From contig JBMOIP010000007.1 in the NCBI GenBank assembly GCA_049317265.1, forward strand, positions 69,269-133,268: DNA of 64,000 nucleotides, written 5' to 3'. This DNA comes from CAIVAT01 sp049317265 (GTDB lineage Bacteria > Bacteroidota > Bacteroidia > Bacteroidales > FEN-979). A program made the translations under genes and the position numbers. How positions within the stretch are numbered: the first letter of the stretch is position 1; every line of letters starts with the position of its first letter. Under the pieces are notes generated by a model. That model worked only from the letters and a program-made list of their open reading frames with translations, was not told the DNA's origin and searched no databases. Positions 44,169 to 53,018 of the stretch are shown here, piece by piece.

Positions 44169-44260
44169 TGCCACCAAGGCAGAAAGGCACTAGGATGCAC
44201 AAAGTGGAAATTTCAATTTACCTATATTCAACAATTTCGTGCCTTGGTGCCTTCGTGGCA
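44169..44260. repeat. Intergenic palindrome C (about 92 bp)
   Basis: Left arm begins TGCCACCAAGGCAGAAAGGC. The right arm ends GCCTTGGTGCCTTCGTGGCA and is complementary to it with several mismatches. It lies just after the LpxR-like gene stop and before dnaB, and shares the style and word content of palindrome B (GCCAC..AAGGCAC). Confidence 0.85.
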
Positions 44261-44351
44261 AAAAACCTTCACCCGACCTGGCAGGCAACGAAAATGGTGA
44301 ATGTTGAAAACTAAAAACGCCCGGGGTAGAAAAACCAAACCGGATTAGCGT

Positions 44352-44359
44352 TATTTTTG
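44352..44359 (+). promoter_or_regulatory. Promoter -7 element for dnaB
   Basis: TATTTTTG, four bases before the ATG at 44364. The expected TSS would fall on or next to the start codon, suggesting a leaderless mRNA. Confidence 0.55.
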
Positions 44360-44363
44360 CCCC

Positions 44364-45875
44364 ATGGAGGATAAAAATTTCAAGAAGCGTACCCGAAGCA
44401 AGACCGGTTTGAACGAGGTGGTTTTTGAGCATGGGAAGATTCCCCCGCAAGCCCTGGACCTTGAAGAGGCAGTGCTTGGGGCAATGATGCTTGAAAGCAA
44501 CCGGCTTGCAGAAGTCATCGAAGTTCTTAAACCGGAAGCATTCTATAAGGAGAGCCACCAGATTATCTTTTCAGCTATCATGCGCCTTTTTGGCCAGAAC
44601 GAACCGGTTGACATCCTTACGGTTACGGAAGAGTTGAGAAAAACAGGAGAACTTGAAGTGGCAGGAGGACCCTACTTTATCACGATGCTGACCAACCGCA
44701 TTGCATCTACTGCCAACATTGAATTCCATTCCCGGATTATCCTTCAGAAATTTATCCAGCGGGAGCTGATCAGGGTCTCTTCAGAAATTATCAAAGATGC
44801 TTACGAAGACACCACCGATGTTTTCGATCTCCTCGACCGTGCTGAGAACGGCCTCTTTTCCATCAGTGAAGGCAGCATTGGCAAGTCGTACATGAACATG
44901 CAATCCATCATTGCAGAAGCAATCAAGGAGATCAGTGCAGGAAGAAACCAGGAGGGAAAGCTACGGGGCGTCGGATCAGGATTTACCGAACTTGACAGGA
45001 TCACATCCGGCTGGCAAAAATCTGACCTGATCATTATTGCCTCCCGCCCCGGGATGGGTAAGACCGCTTTTGCGCTTACCATGGCACGTAACGCTGCCGT
45101 TGATTTCAAGAAACCCATTGCAGTGTTCTCCCTTGAAATGTCTTCCATTCAGCTGGTTACCAGGTTAATGTCGAGTGAAACTGAAATCCCGCAGGAGAAA
45201 CTTCGCAAGGGCACCATGGAAGACCATGAATGGGCCCAGCTCAATGCCAGGATCACTCCCCTCATTGAAGCGCCTCTTTATATTGATGATACTGCAGCAC
45301 TCTCCATTTTCGACCTTCGGGCCAAATGCCGCAGATTAAAGGCCCATCACGACATTCAGATGATCATCGTTGATTATCTGCAGTTGATGCAGGGAAGCCA
45401 GGATACCCGCGGCAACCGTGAACAGGAGATCAGCAGTATTTCAAGGGCGCTGAAAACCCTGGCCAAAGAGCTGGACGTTCCCGTAATTGCCTTGTCGCAG
45501 CTAAGCCGTGCTTCGGAAAAGCGCTCAGCTGCAGCTAAACCGATACTTTCCGACTTGCGTGAATCGGGCTCCATTGAACAGGATGCCGATATGGTACTGT
45601 TTATTTACCGTCCGGAATATTACAAGATTGATGTTGATGAAAGCGGCGACTCTACTGCCGGAGTAGCAGACATCATTATTGCAAAGAACAGGAATGGCCC
45701 TCTTACGGATGTCAGGATACGGTTTGTTTCGAAATATGCGAAATTCGTGGATGCAGAAATGGACTTTCGGCCCGTCAATACTATCCAACCCAATTCATCG
45801 TTTGAGGGTTCAATGAGAACAAGAACCGTAATGTCAAAAATGAATGATGATGAGCACCAAGATGCGCCGTTTTAA
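44364..45875 (+). CDS. dnaB: Replicative DNA helicase DnaB
   Basis: 503 residues. The N-terminal helical domain (PPQALDLEEAVLGAMMLESN) binds primase. The RecA-like helicase domain has Walker A ASRPGMGKTAFALTMA near residues 228-243, VFSLEMSSIQLVTRLMS, Walker B MIIVDYLQLMQG near 333-344, and SDLRESGSIEQDADMVLFIY with the Arg finger region. It unwinds DNA ahead of the fork as a hexamer. No intein or extra domain interrupts it. A very short or absent leader is predicted. Its 3' end overlaps the next gene by 32 bases. Confidence 0.97.
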   Translation: MEDKNFKKRTRSKTGLNEVVFEHGKIPPQALDLEEAVLGAMMLESNRLAEVIEVLKPEAFYKESHQIIFSAIMRLFGQNEPVDILTVTEELRKTGELEVAGGPYFITMLTNRIASTANIEFHSRIILQKFIQRELIRVSSEIIKDAYEDTTDVFDLLDRAENGLFSISEGSIGKSYMNMQSIIAEAIKEISAGRNQEGKLRGVGSGFTELDRITSGWQKSDLIIIASRPGMGKTAFALTMARNAAVDFKKPIAVFSLEMSSIQLVTRLMSSETEIPQEKLRKGTMEDHEWAQLNARITPLIEAPLYIDDTAALSIFDLRAKCRRLKAHHDIQMIIVDYLQLMQGSQDTRGNREQEISSISRALKTLAKELDVPVIALSQLSRASEKRSAAAKPILSDLRESGSIEQDADMVLFIYRPEYYKIDVDESGDSTAGVADIIIAKNRNGPLTDVRIRFVSKYAKFVDAEMDFRPVNTIQPNSSFEGSMRTRTVMSKMNDDEHQDAPF

Positions 45876-47139
45876 TTTTTCCGGATTCCTGATCATCTTC
45901 TTTCTCCTTTGCATTTTCAGGCCGGCACTGGGAGCATATCTGCTGATCCCGATGGATGAATCCCAAAAAAACCATCTGAAAGCCTATGGTATCGCCTACT
46001 GGGTCTTAAAAAAAGATGTGGAGGTAAGCTGGCTTCTGAATTACAGGGGCGGTAGTTTCATGTTCCAGTATGCAAAACCAATTGAGGAGGAGTGCACCAT
46101 TCGCGGGGTTACCTGCCAGACGATTGCAGATGCACAGGCAGCTGCCATTCTTGAGGAAATCTCTGATCCTCAGGTAAATATGGAAAACATTAAACTCCAT
46201 AAGCCCCCCCGTGTGGCCGTTTACTCGCCTAAAAACAAATTACCCTGGGATGATGCTGTAACGCTTGTACTTACCTATGCGGAGATTCCATATGATGTGT
46301 TGTACGACGAAGAGATCATCTCCGGCTTGCTTCCGATGTACGACTGGCTCCACCTTCACCATGAGGATTTTTCAGGTCAATACGGAAAATTCTGGGCTGC
46401 CTATAAAGGGTTTCCATGGTACCAGGAGGATGTAAACTCCCAGGAGGAGAGTGCGAGGAAACTGGGTTTTTCGAAAGTTTCGCAGATGAAACTGGCGGTG
46501 GCAAAAAAAATCAGGGATTTTGTAGCGGGAGGCGGTTATCTGTTCTCTATGTGTTCGGCCCCTGACAGTTATGATGTAGCTCTTTCAGCGGAAGGCATTG
46601 ACATCTGCGATGTAATGTTTGACGGCGACCCGCCTGATCAGGCTGCACAATCCAAACTAAATTTTGGCAATTGCTTTGCCTTTGAAAACTTCAACCTGGT
46701 TACCAATCCATACCAGTATGAAATTTCATCGATTGATGTGACAGAGACCCGGTCAAAAAGCATCACCAGGGATAACGACTTCTTCACCCTGTTTGATTTT
46801 TCCGCCAAATGGGATCCGATTCCCAGCATGTTGTGCCAGGACCATGAATCGCTGATCCATGGGTTCATGGGGCAAACGACCGCATTCAATAAAAAGTGCA
46901 TTAAATCAAATGTGTTATTGCTTGGGGAGACCAAGTCGCTGAACGAAGCACGTTACATTCACGGTGATTTTGGCAAGGGAACCTGGACCTTCCTGGGCGG
47001 TCATGATCCCGAAGATTACCAGCACCTTGTAGGGGATCCGCCAACAGATCTGAACCTGCATCCTAATTCTCCCGGTTACAGGCTGATTCTAAACAACATC
47101 CTGTTTCCTGCGGCCAAAAAGCAGAAGAGAAAAACCTGA
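45844..47139 (+). CDS. Secreted protein of the Bacteroidota 'asparagine synthetase B' family
   Basis: 431 residues (start could also be the ATG at 45862). Signal peptide FSGFLIIFFLLCIFRPALGA, then AYLLIPMDESQKNHLKAYGI and LLNYRGGSFMFQYAKPI. I recognise this as a Bacteroidota protein family commonly labelled asparagine synthetase B, but no glutamine amidotransferase or ATP-pyrophosphatase motif is present, so that name is misleading. The segment WLHLHHEDFSGQYGKFW resembles a metal-binding loop. A periplasmic or surface enzyme is likely; its reaction is unknown. It overlaps the end of dnaB by 32 bases and is read in the same direction. Confidence 0.8.
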   Translation: MMMSTKMRRFNFSGFLIIFFLLCIFRPALGAYLLIPMDESQKNHLKAYGIAYWVLKKDVEVSWLLNYRGGSFMFQYAKPIEEECTIRGVTCQTIADAQAAAILEEISDPQVNMENIKLHKPPRVAVYSPKNKLPWDDAVTLVLTYAEIPYDVLYDEEIISGLLPMYDWLHLHHEDFSGQYGKFWAAYKGFPWYQEDVNSQEESARKLGFSKVSQMKLAVAKKIRDFVAGGGYLFSMCSAPDSYDVALSAEGIDICDVMFDGDPPDQAAQSKLNFGNCFAFENFNLVTNPYQYEISSIDVTETRSKSITRDNDFFTLFDFSAKWDPIPSMLCQDHESLIHGFMGQTTAFNKKCIKSNVLLLGETKSLNEARYIHGDFGKGTWTFLGGHDPEDYQHLVGDPPTDLNLHPNSPGYRLILNNILFPAAKKQKRKT

Positions 47140-47628
47140 TTACCCCAATCTTTCGTAGGTCTCATTTGAATAGTCGAAATCATTGGTTTCATCCGATGGA
47201 AAATCCTCTTTTGAGATGAGTTTCCAGTGTGAAAAATCGATTTCGGGGAAGAAGACGTCGGCCTCGAAGGACTTGTGAACCAACGTGAGGTACAACCGGC
47301 TGGCATGGGGTAAAAACTGGCGGTAAACTGAGGCGCCGCCAATGATAAAATTCTCCTCCTCAGGGTCGCACAGGGAGATCGCTTCATGGATGGAGTAAGC
47401 CATTTCACACCCCTCGATCTTCTCGCCTGGCAGGTCGGTGATCACAATATTCCGTCGGTTTGGCAAAGGACGCCTGGGGAGAGATTCCCAGGTTCGTTTG
47501 CCCATGATGACAGGATGTCCGCTGGTAATTTGTTTGAATCTTTTCAGATCGGCGGGAATGTGCCACAGCAGATCGTTATCTTTCCCGATGGCCATATTTT
47601 GAGCGATGGCGACAATTATTGAGATCAT
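47140..47628 (-). CDS. folA: Dihydrofolate reductase
   Basis: 162 residues. SIIVAIAQNMAIGKDNDLLW and HIPADLKRFKQITSGHPVIM, then GKRTWESLPRRPLPNRRNIV, are the classic NADPH and folate-binding motifs. The acidic active-site residue is the Asp in PADLKRFK. VFFPEIDFSHW near the end is also typical. It regenerates tetrahydrofolate consumed by ThyA, which is encoded nine bases upstream on the same strand. It is convergent with the 'asparagine synthetase B'-family gene, with no gap. Confidence 0.96.
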   Translation of the reverse strand: MISIIVAIAQNMAIGKDNDLLWHIPADLKRFKQITSGHPVIMGKRTWESLPRRPLPNRRNIVITDLPGEKIEGCEMAYSIHEAISLCDPEEENFIIGGASVYRQFLPHASRLYLTLVHKSFEADVFFPEIDFSHWKLISKEDFPSDETNDFDYSNETYERLG

Positions 47629-47637
47629 TTTTCGGAT

Positions 47638-48432
47638 TTAAATGGCGATATCCCCTTTGATATGCGGATGAGACTGATAATTAATCAATTGAAAATCATC
47701 AAACCGAAACTCGTCAATATTGCTTATTTCCGGATTGATTTTCAACTGTGGTGATGGCATGGGTTCCCGTGTAAGCTGCAATTTTGCCTGGTCGAGATGG
47801 TTGAGATAGATATGTGCATCACCCAGCGTGTGGATGAAATCACCTGCTTTCAACCCGGCAGCTTGTGCCATCATCAAGGTAAGCAGGGCATAGGAGGCGA
47901 TGTTAAAGGGGACGCCAAGGAAAATATCACAGCTTCGCTGGTACATCTGGCATGAAAGCTCACCATTGGCCACATAGAACTGAAACAGCAGGTGACAGGG
48001 CGGAAGAGCCATCTTATCCAGGTCTCCCACATTCCAGGCACTGACAATATGTCGACGCGAATCGGGATTTGTACGGATTGAATCGACTACCTGCCTGACC
48101 TGGTCAACATGGGAGCCATCCGGTTTTGGCCACGAGCGCCACTGGTATCCATAAATGGGCCCCAGGTTTCCATCCTTGTCGGCCCATTCGTTCCAGATGG
48201 TCACTTTATTGTCGGTGAGATATTTTGTGTTGGTTGCACCCTGCAGAAACCAGAGCAATTCGTGGATGATGGAGCGGAGGTGCAGCTTCTTGGTGGTGAG
48301 CAATGGGAAGCTTTCCCGAAGATCGAACCTCATTTGGTACCCAAAAACACTGATGGTGCCGGTACCTGTGCGGTCGGATTTATTGACACCATTTTTCAGT
48401 ACATTGTCGAGCAGTTCGAGGTATTGCTTCAT
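47638..48432 (-). CDS. thyA: Thymidylate synthase
   Basis: 264 residues, the standard length. Motifs: DRTGTGTISVFGYQMRFDLR at the N-terminus, the catalytic-cysteine segment LPPCHLLFQFYVANGELSCQ near residues 143-162, and MYQRSCDIFLGVPFNIASYA. The C-terminus ends HPHIKGDIAI. It methylates dUMP to dTMP with methylene-tetrahydrofolate. It forms an operon with folA downstream and a nucleoside permease gene 31 bases upstream. Confidence 0.97.
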   Translation of the reverse strand: MKQYLELLDNVLKNGVNKSDRTGTGTISVFGYQMRFDLRESFPLLTTKKLHLRSIIHELLWFLQGATNTKYLTDNKVTIWNEWADKDGNLGPIYGYQWRSWPKPDGSHVDQVRQVVDSIRTNPDSRRHIVSAWNVGDLDKMALPPCHLLFQFYVANGELSCQMYQRSCDIFLGVPFNIASYALLTLMMAQAAGLKAGDFIHTLGDAHIYLNHLDQAKLQLTREPMPSPQLKINPEISNIDEFRFDDFQLINYQSHPHIKGDIAI

Positions 48433-48463
48433 CAGAAATTAAGAATTATAAATGCAGGTAAAT

Positions 48464-49717
48464 TTAGTGAGAGGTCACTGCTATTGCCTTGGGATCGTGT
48501 TTATGTTTAAACAGAATGGCAAATGCAACCGCCACAATCAAGGCATAGATTGCAAAAGCAAGCCAGATTCCATGCCAGTCTTTACCCTGGGGATGTGTGT
48601 AAAATTTATCAATAATGAATCCGCTTATTTTGCTGCCTGAGTAGGCCCCAAAACCGTTGGTCATCATCATAAAAAGACCCTGTGCACTCGACCTTATTTT
48701 AGAATCGGTTGTGGTTTCGACAAATAAGGACCCGGAAATATTGAAAAAATCGAAAGCCATGCCATAAACGATACAGGACAAAATGATCATCCATAATCCG
48801 CCGGATGGATTTCCAAAAGAGAATAATCCAAACCGGAGTACCCAGGCAATCATGCTGAAAAGCATCACTTTTTTAATTCCAAAGCGCCGCAGGAAGAAAG
48901 GGATTGTGAGGATAAACAGGGTCTCCGACATCTGGGAGATCGACATGATGATCGTAGAGTATTTTACAACAAATGAATCGGCATATTGCGGAATATTCCT
49001 GAAATCATCCAGGAAAGAATCGCCATACATATTGGTCAGTTGCAATGCGGCACCCAGGAACATGGCAAAAATAAAGAATAATGCCATCTTGTAATTTAAA
49101 AACAGTTTAAACGCATCTAAACCTAATTGTTCCATAATGGAAGCGTTTTTAGATATCGATTTCTGCGGGAGGCATTTGGGCAAAGTAAACGAATAGATAC
49201 CCAAAACAATGGCTGCCACTGCTCCAATAATGAACTGGTTGGCATTGGCCTTACTGCCGGATAAATTGGTGCACCACATGGCGATAATGAAGCCGATGGT
49301 GCCCCAGACCCGAATCGGAGGATATGCCTTTACAACATCAAAATTGTTGTTTTTTAAGATTGAATAGGAGATAGAGTTAGATAGCGATATGGTCGGCATG
49401 TAAAAAATCATCGCCAGCAATATCACGTAGTACAGGGTATCCGGATCATTGACTTGAGGCACAAAGAAGAGTACACATCCATATAAAATGTGCAGCGCAC
49501 CATAGAGTTTTTCGGTATTGATCCATTTGTCGGCAATAATACCGGTAAGAGCCGGCATAAAGATTGAAGCAATTGCGAGGGTAGAAAAAATTGCTCCAAA
49601 CTGGGCCCCTGTCCATCCTTTGGCATTAAAACAATAGGTTCCGATGGTAATGAGCCAGGCCCCCCATACAAAGAACTGGAAAAAATTCATCAGTATTAAA
49701 CGAAGTTTTATTCCCAT
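48464..49717 (-). CDS. Nucleoside permease (NupG/XapB-like MFS)
   Basis: 417 residues with 12 membrane helices. The N-terminal segment MNFFQFFVWGAWLITIGTYC and the loop TGIIADKWINTEKLYGALHI match the nucleoside:H+ symporter family (NupG, XapB). It should import nucleosides. Adjacent thyA and folA suggest a role in thymidine or pyrimidine supply. The 42-base gap to the upstream bifunctional-nuclease-family gene lacks a clear promoter, so all four genes may share a transcript. Confidence 0.85.
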   Translation of the reverse strand: MGIKLRLILMNFFQFFVWGAWLITIGTYCFNAKGWTGAQFGAIFSTLAIASIFMPALTGIIADKWINTEKLYGALHILYGCVLFFVPQVNDPDTLYYVILLAMIFYMPTISLSNSISYSILKNNNFDVVKAYPPIRVWGTIGFIIAMWCTNLSGSKANANQFIIGAVAAIVLGIYSFTLPKCLPQKSISKNASIMEQLGLDAFKLFLNYKMALFFIFAMFLGAALQLTNMYGDSFLDDFRNIPQYADSFVVKYSTIIMSISQMSETLFILTIPFFLRRFGIKKVMLFSMIAWVLRFGLFSFGNPSGGLWMIILSCIVYGMAFDFFNISGSLFVETTTDSKIRSSAQGLFMMMTNGFGAYSGSKISGFIIDKFYTHPQGKDWHGIWLAFAIYALIVAVAFAILFKHKHDPKAIAVTSH

Positions 49718-49759
49718 CAGGATTTTCTTTTAAGTATTAATAAGTCATGTTCAGGAAAA

Positions 49760-50344
49760 TTATTTGCGCTTGTTCAGTTCATCCCGTATTTTGGATGCTT
49801 TTTCATACTCCTCGTTTTCAATAGCGCTTTGAAGCATCTCTTTCAGTTCTGCCTGGGAGGCATCCGGAAATGAGACATTCACCTCAGGGAGCTCTTCGAT
49901 GGATGGCTCTTCCTGTTTGAGCAGTTCGGCTTCTTCCTCCATCAATATTCCTGCAGCCGACATAATGTTTTCGTAAGTATAAACCGGGCAACCAAATCTT
50001 AAAGCCAGGGCAATGGCGTCTGAAGTACGGGAATCGACCTCCTCGGTTTTAACCCCGTCGGAACAGATCAGTTTGGCATAGAAGACCCCTTCGCTGAAAT
50101 TGCTGATGATCACCTCGGATATTTCAATTTTATAGGCATCAGCAAATGCCTTAAAAAGATCATGGGTAAGGGGACGGGGAGTCTTGATTTTTTCAAGTTC
50201 TATGGCAATGGATTGAGCCTCGAACCCACCAATGATAATCGGTAAGCGCCGGTTCCCTTCATGTTCACCGAGAATGAGTGCATAAGCCCCGCTTTGCGAC
50301 TGGCTGTATGACATTCCGATGATATCCAACCTGATTTTTTTCAT
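49760..50344 (-). CDS. Bifunctional nuclease family protein (DUF151) with UVR motif
   Basis: 194 residues from the ATG at 50344 (MKKIRLDIIGMSYSQSQSGA); the ATG at 50374 would overlap the promoter. The core matches the BFN/DUF151 fold: YALILGEHEGNRRLPIIIGG, FEAQSIAIELEK, and VDSRTSDAIALALRFGCPVY. A UvrB/UvrC-like helix-hairpin motif follows at the end (LKEMLQSAIENEEYEKASKI). Plant BFN proteins have nuclease activity; the bacterial role is not established. A full -33/-7 promoter precedes it. Confidence 0.85.
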   Translation of the reverse strand: MKKIRLDIIGMSYSQSQSGAYALILGEHEGNRRLPIIIGGFEAQSIAIELEKIKTPRPLTHDLFKAFADAYKIEISEVIISNFSEGVFYAKLICSDGVKTEEVDSRTSDAIALALRFGCPVYTYENIMSAAGILMEEEAELLKQEEPSIEELPEVNVSFPDASQAELKEMLQSAIENEEYEKASKIRDELNKRK

Positions 50345-50371
50345 TTTTCTCACCGCATATTTCCTACAATA

Positions 50372-50402
50372 CAAACCTACGGGAATTTTCCCTAACTGAC
50401 AA
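50372..50402 (-). promoter_or_regulatory. Promoter for the bifunctional-nuclease-family gene
   Basis: On the minus strand: TTTTG (its TTG the complement of 50400-50402), 20 bases, then TAGGTTTG (complement of 50372-50379). Confidence 0.65.
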
Positions 50403-50441
50403 AAGATGTTAAAAAAAATTATGATTTCTTAAAATTCTTCC

Positions 50442-50449
50442 TATTTTTG
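50442..50449 (+). promoter_or_regulatory. Promoter -7 element for the membrane pyrophosphatase
   Basis: TATTTTTG, 30 bases before the ATG at 50480. Confidence 0.55.
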
Positions 50450-50479
50450 TGAACAGTTCAAATAATTAAATAGGTAAAT

Positions 50480-52900
50480 ATGAAAAGAGCCACTACAATT
50501 CTTATGGCTTTGCTATTGCCATTTCTGACAATGGCAAGCGAAGCAAATCTTGTGATTCCTGCAGGGATTCGGGAACAATCAATTCTTTACTGGGGATTTT
50601 TAATCACCATTGCAGGTTTTATGTTTGGATTATACCAATTCCTGAAGGTGAAAAAAATCGGTGCACACAAATCCATGCTGGATGTTGCACAGGTCATTTT
50701 CGAGACATCCAAAACCTACCTGGTCCAGCAGGGAAAATTCCTGGTGATTCTTTTCGTTTTTATCGGTTCCGCCGTGGCATTTTATTTCGGATGGCTCTCT
50801 GATGCCAGCTTTGGAATTGGTGGCGTATTAATGATCCTGGGATGGACCATTATCGGTATCCTTGGTTCATACAGTGTGGCCTGGTTTGGAATCAGGATGA
50901 ACACCCTTGCCAACTCCCGGATGGCCTTTGCATCCCTGGAGAGAAAACCGATCAAGCTTCTGAACATCCCCCTGAATGCCGGAATGAGCATCGGGGTTGT
51001 TTTAATTTCACTTGAGCTTATCATGATGCTCATCATTTTAATGTTTGTTCCGGGTGAATATGCCGGTGCAAGTTTTATCGGCTTTGCCATTGGTGAATCG
51101 CTTGGCGCTTCAGCTTTGAGAATTGCCGGTGGTATTTTTACAAAAATTGCCGACATCGGATCTGACCTTATGAAGGTGATCTTCAAGATCGGTGAAGATG
51201 ATCCAAGAAATCCAGGAACCATTGCCGACTGTGTTGGCGACAATGCCGGAGACAGTGTAGGCCCAACAGCTGATGGTTTTGAAACTTACGGAGTAACCGG
51301 TGTTGCGTTAATCTCTTTTATTGTTTTGGCAGTTACAGACCCCGCCCTCCAGGTTCAGTTACTTACATGGATCTTTGTGATGCGTATCTTTATGATCATC
51401 ACCTCCATTGTGTCATTCTGGATCAACGGCGCCATCAGCAAAGCCAAGTACAGCAATGCAGATGACCTGGATTTCGAGAAACCCCTTACCTCCCTGGTGT
51501 GGATTACTTCGCTGTTGTCAATTGTTGTTACTTTCGTTATCAGCTACATGACCATCAGCGATCTTCCCAATGACTTATGGATCACCCTTTCGGTCATCAT
51601 CAGTGCAGGTACGCTCGGCGCTGCCCTGATTCCGGAATTTACCAAACTCTTTACCAGTCCCAAATCAACCCATGTGAAAGAGGTGGTTGTTGCTTCCCAG
51701 GAAGGCGGCGCGTCGCTGAATATTCTTTCAGGACTTGTTGCCGGTAACTTCAGCGCCTTCTGGCAAGGGATGGTTTTCTTCCTCCTGATGTTCATTGCCT
51801 ATTTTGCCAGTACATTCGGATTGGCCAACTTCATGATCTATCCATCCATTTTCGCCTTCGGACTTGTTGCCTTTGGCATGCTGGGCATGGGACCTGTCAC
51901 CATCGCTGTTGACAGTTACGGGCCCGTTACGGATAATGCACAATCCATTTACGAATTATCACTGATTGAAGAGATCCCGGGGATCTCAGCTGAAATTGAG
52001 CGTGACTTCGGATTCAAACCCGATTTCGAAAAGTCAAAACATTATCTAGAAGCAAACGATGGAGCTGGCAATACCTTCAAAGCCACAGCGAAACCGGTAT
52101 TGATCGGAACGGCTGTGGTAGGCGCCACCACCATGATTTTCTCCCTGATCCTGGTTATTAAAAATTCGCTGGGTATTGAACCCGAGCAGATACTGACCTT
52201 GCTCAACCCGTATACCATTCTTGGTTTCCTGCTTGGCGGGGCGGTCATCTACTGGTTCAGCGGGGCCTCCATCCAGGCTGTAACGACCGGTGCCAGCCGG
52301 GCAGTGGCTTACATCAAGGATAATATCAACCTTGACCCCAACGCTCCGAAGAAGGCCGATACGGCCAAATCCAAAGAGGTTGTCAAGATTTGCACCGTTT
52401 ATGCTCAAAAGGGGATGCTCAATATCTTCATTGCCATCTTCTCCTTTGCCCTGGCGTTTGCATTCCTCTCCTCACCCACGGGCCTGGAAAATTCGATGAG
52501 CGCAGCAGATAAACTGAACTTTGCACTTCCTGTCTCCCTGTTTGTCAGTTACCTGATTTCCATTGCTTTCTTCGGCTTATACCAGGCCATCTTCATGGCC
52601 AATGCCGGTGGCGCATGGGATAATGCAAAAAAAGTGATTGAAGTGGATATGAAAGAGAAGGGAACTGAACTTCATGCAGCTTCTGTGGTTGGTGATACGG
52701 TTGGAGATCCATTTAAAGATACCTCCTCTGTTGCATTAAACCCGATCATTAAATTCACAACCTTATTTGGTCTTTTAGCCATGGAAATTGCACTTTCGGA
52801 GCATTTCAGGCCTATTGCCCATTATGTAGGGGTTGCATTTTTTATTGTTGCCTTGTATTTCGTTTACCGTTCATTTTACAAAATGCGTATTAAAGACTAA
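50480..52900 (+). CDS. Divergent membrane-bound proton/sodium pyrophosphatase
   Basis: 806 residues with about 16 membrane helices and a short signal-like N-terminus. The family core is present: EDDPRNPGTIADCVGDNAGD near residues 239-258, ETYGVTGVALIS, GPVTDNAQSIYELS near 474, and GDTVGDPFKDTS near 737. The canonical substrate motif DVGADLVGKVE is altered here to DIGSDLMKVIF (residues 225-235): one residue is missing and the Glu that normally follows Lys-Val is Ile234. It should couple hydrolysis of pyrophosphate to ion pumping. The ion carried, and whether the altered motif is active, are unknown. A terminator follows. Confidence 0.85.
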   Translation: MKRATTILMALLLPFLTMASEANLVIPAGIREQSILYWGFLITIAGFMFGLYQFLKVKKIGAHKSMLDVAQVIFETSKTYLVQQGKFLVILFVFIGSAVAFYFGWLSDASFGIGGVLMILGWTIIGILGSYSVAWFGIRMNTLANSRMAFASLERKPIKLLNIPLNAGMSIGVVLISLELIMMLIILMFVPGEYAGASFIGFAIGESLGASALRIAGGIFTKIADIGSDLMKVIFKIGEDDPRNPGTIADCVGDNAGDSVGPTADGFETYGVTGVALISFIVLAVTDPALQVQLLTWIFVMRIFMIITSIVSFWINGAISKAKYSNADDLDFEKPLTSLVWITSLLSIVVTFVISYMTISDLPNDLWITLSVIISAGTLGAALIPEFTKLFTSPKSTHVKEVVVASQEGGASLNILSGLVAGNFSAFWQGMVFFLLMFIAYFASTFGLANFMIYPSIFAFGLVAFGMLGMGPVTIAVDSYGPVTDNAQSIYELSLIEEIPGISAEIERDFGFKPDFEKSKHYLEANDGAGNTFKATAKPVLIGTAVVGATTMIFSLILVIKNSLGIEPEQILTLLNPYTILGFLLGGAVIYWFSGASIQAVTTGASRAVAYIKDNINLDPNAPKKADTAKSKEVVKICTVYAQKGMLNIFIAIFSFALAFAFLSSPTGLENSMSAADKLNFALPVSLFVSYLISIAFFGLYQAIFMANAGGAWDNAKKVIEVDMKEKGTELHAASVVGDTVGDPFKDTSSVALNPIIKFTTLFGLLAMEIALSEHFRPIAHYVGVAFFIVALYFVYRSFYKMRIKD

Positions 52901-52921
52901 CTTTCAACTACTTGCAAAACT

Positions 52922-52958
52922 GAGGCTGTGGGAATGTTTCCTTCAGCCTCTTTTTTTT
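52922..52958 (+). terminator. Terminator after the pyrophosphatase
   Basis: Stem GAGGCTG (52922-52928) and CAGCCTC (52944-52950), followed by eight T. Confidence 0.85.
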
Positions 52959-53018
52959 CCTGCGTGAGGCAACCATTGGAAACAGTTGTGTTACATTTAT
53001 ACGGGAATATATACCATC

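Noticed and set aside
45844..47139. Asparagine synthetase function for the secreted protein after dnaB
   Set aside because: No glutaminase or synthetase motifs, and it carries a signal peptide; the common family label appears to be wrong.
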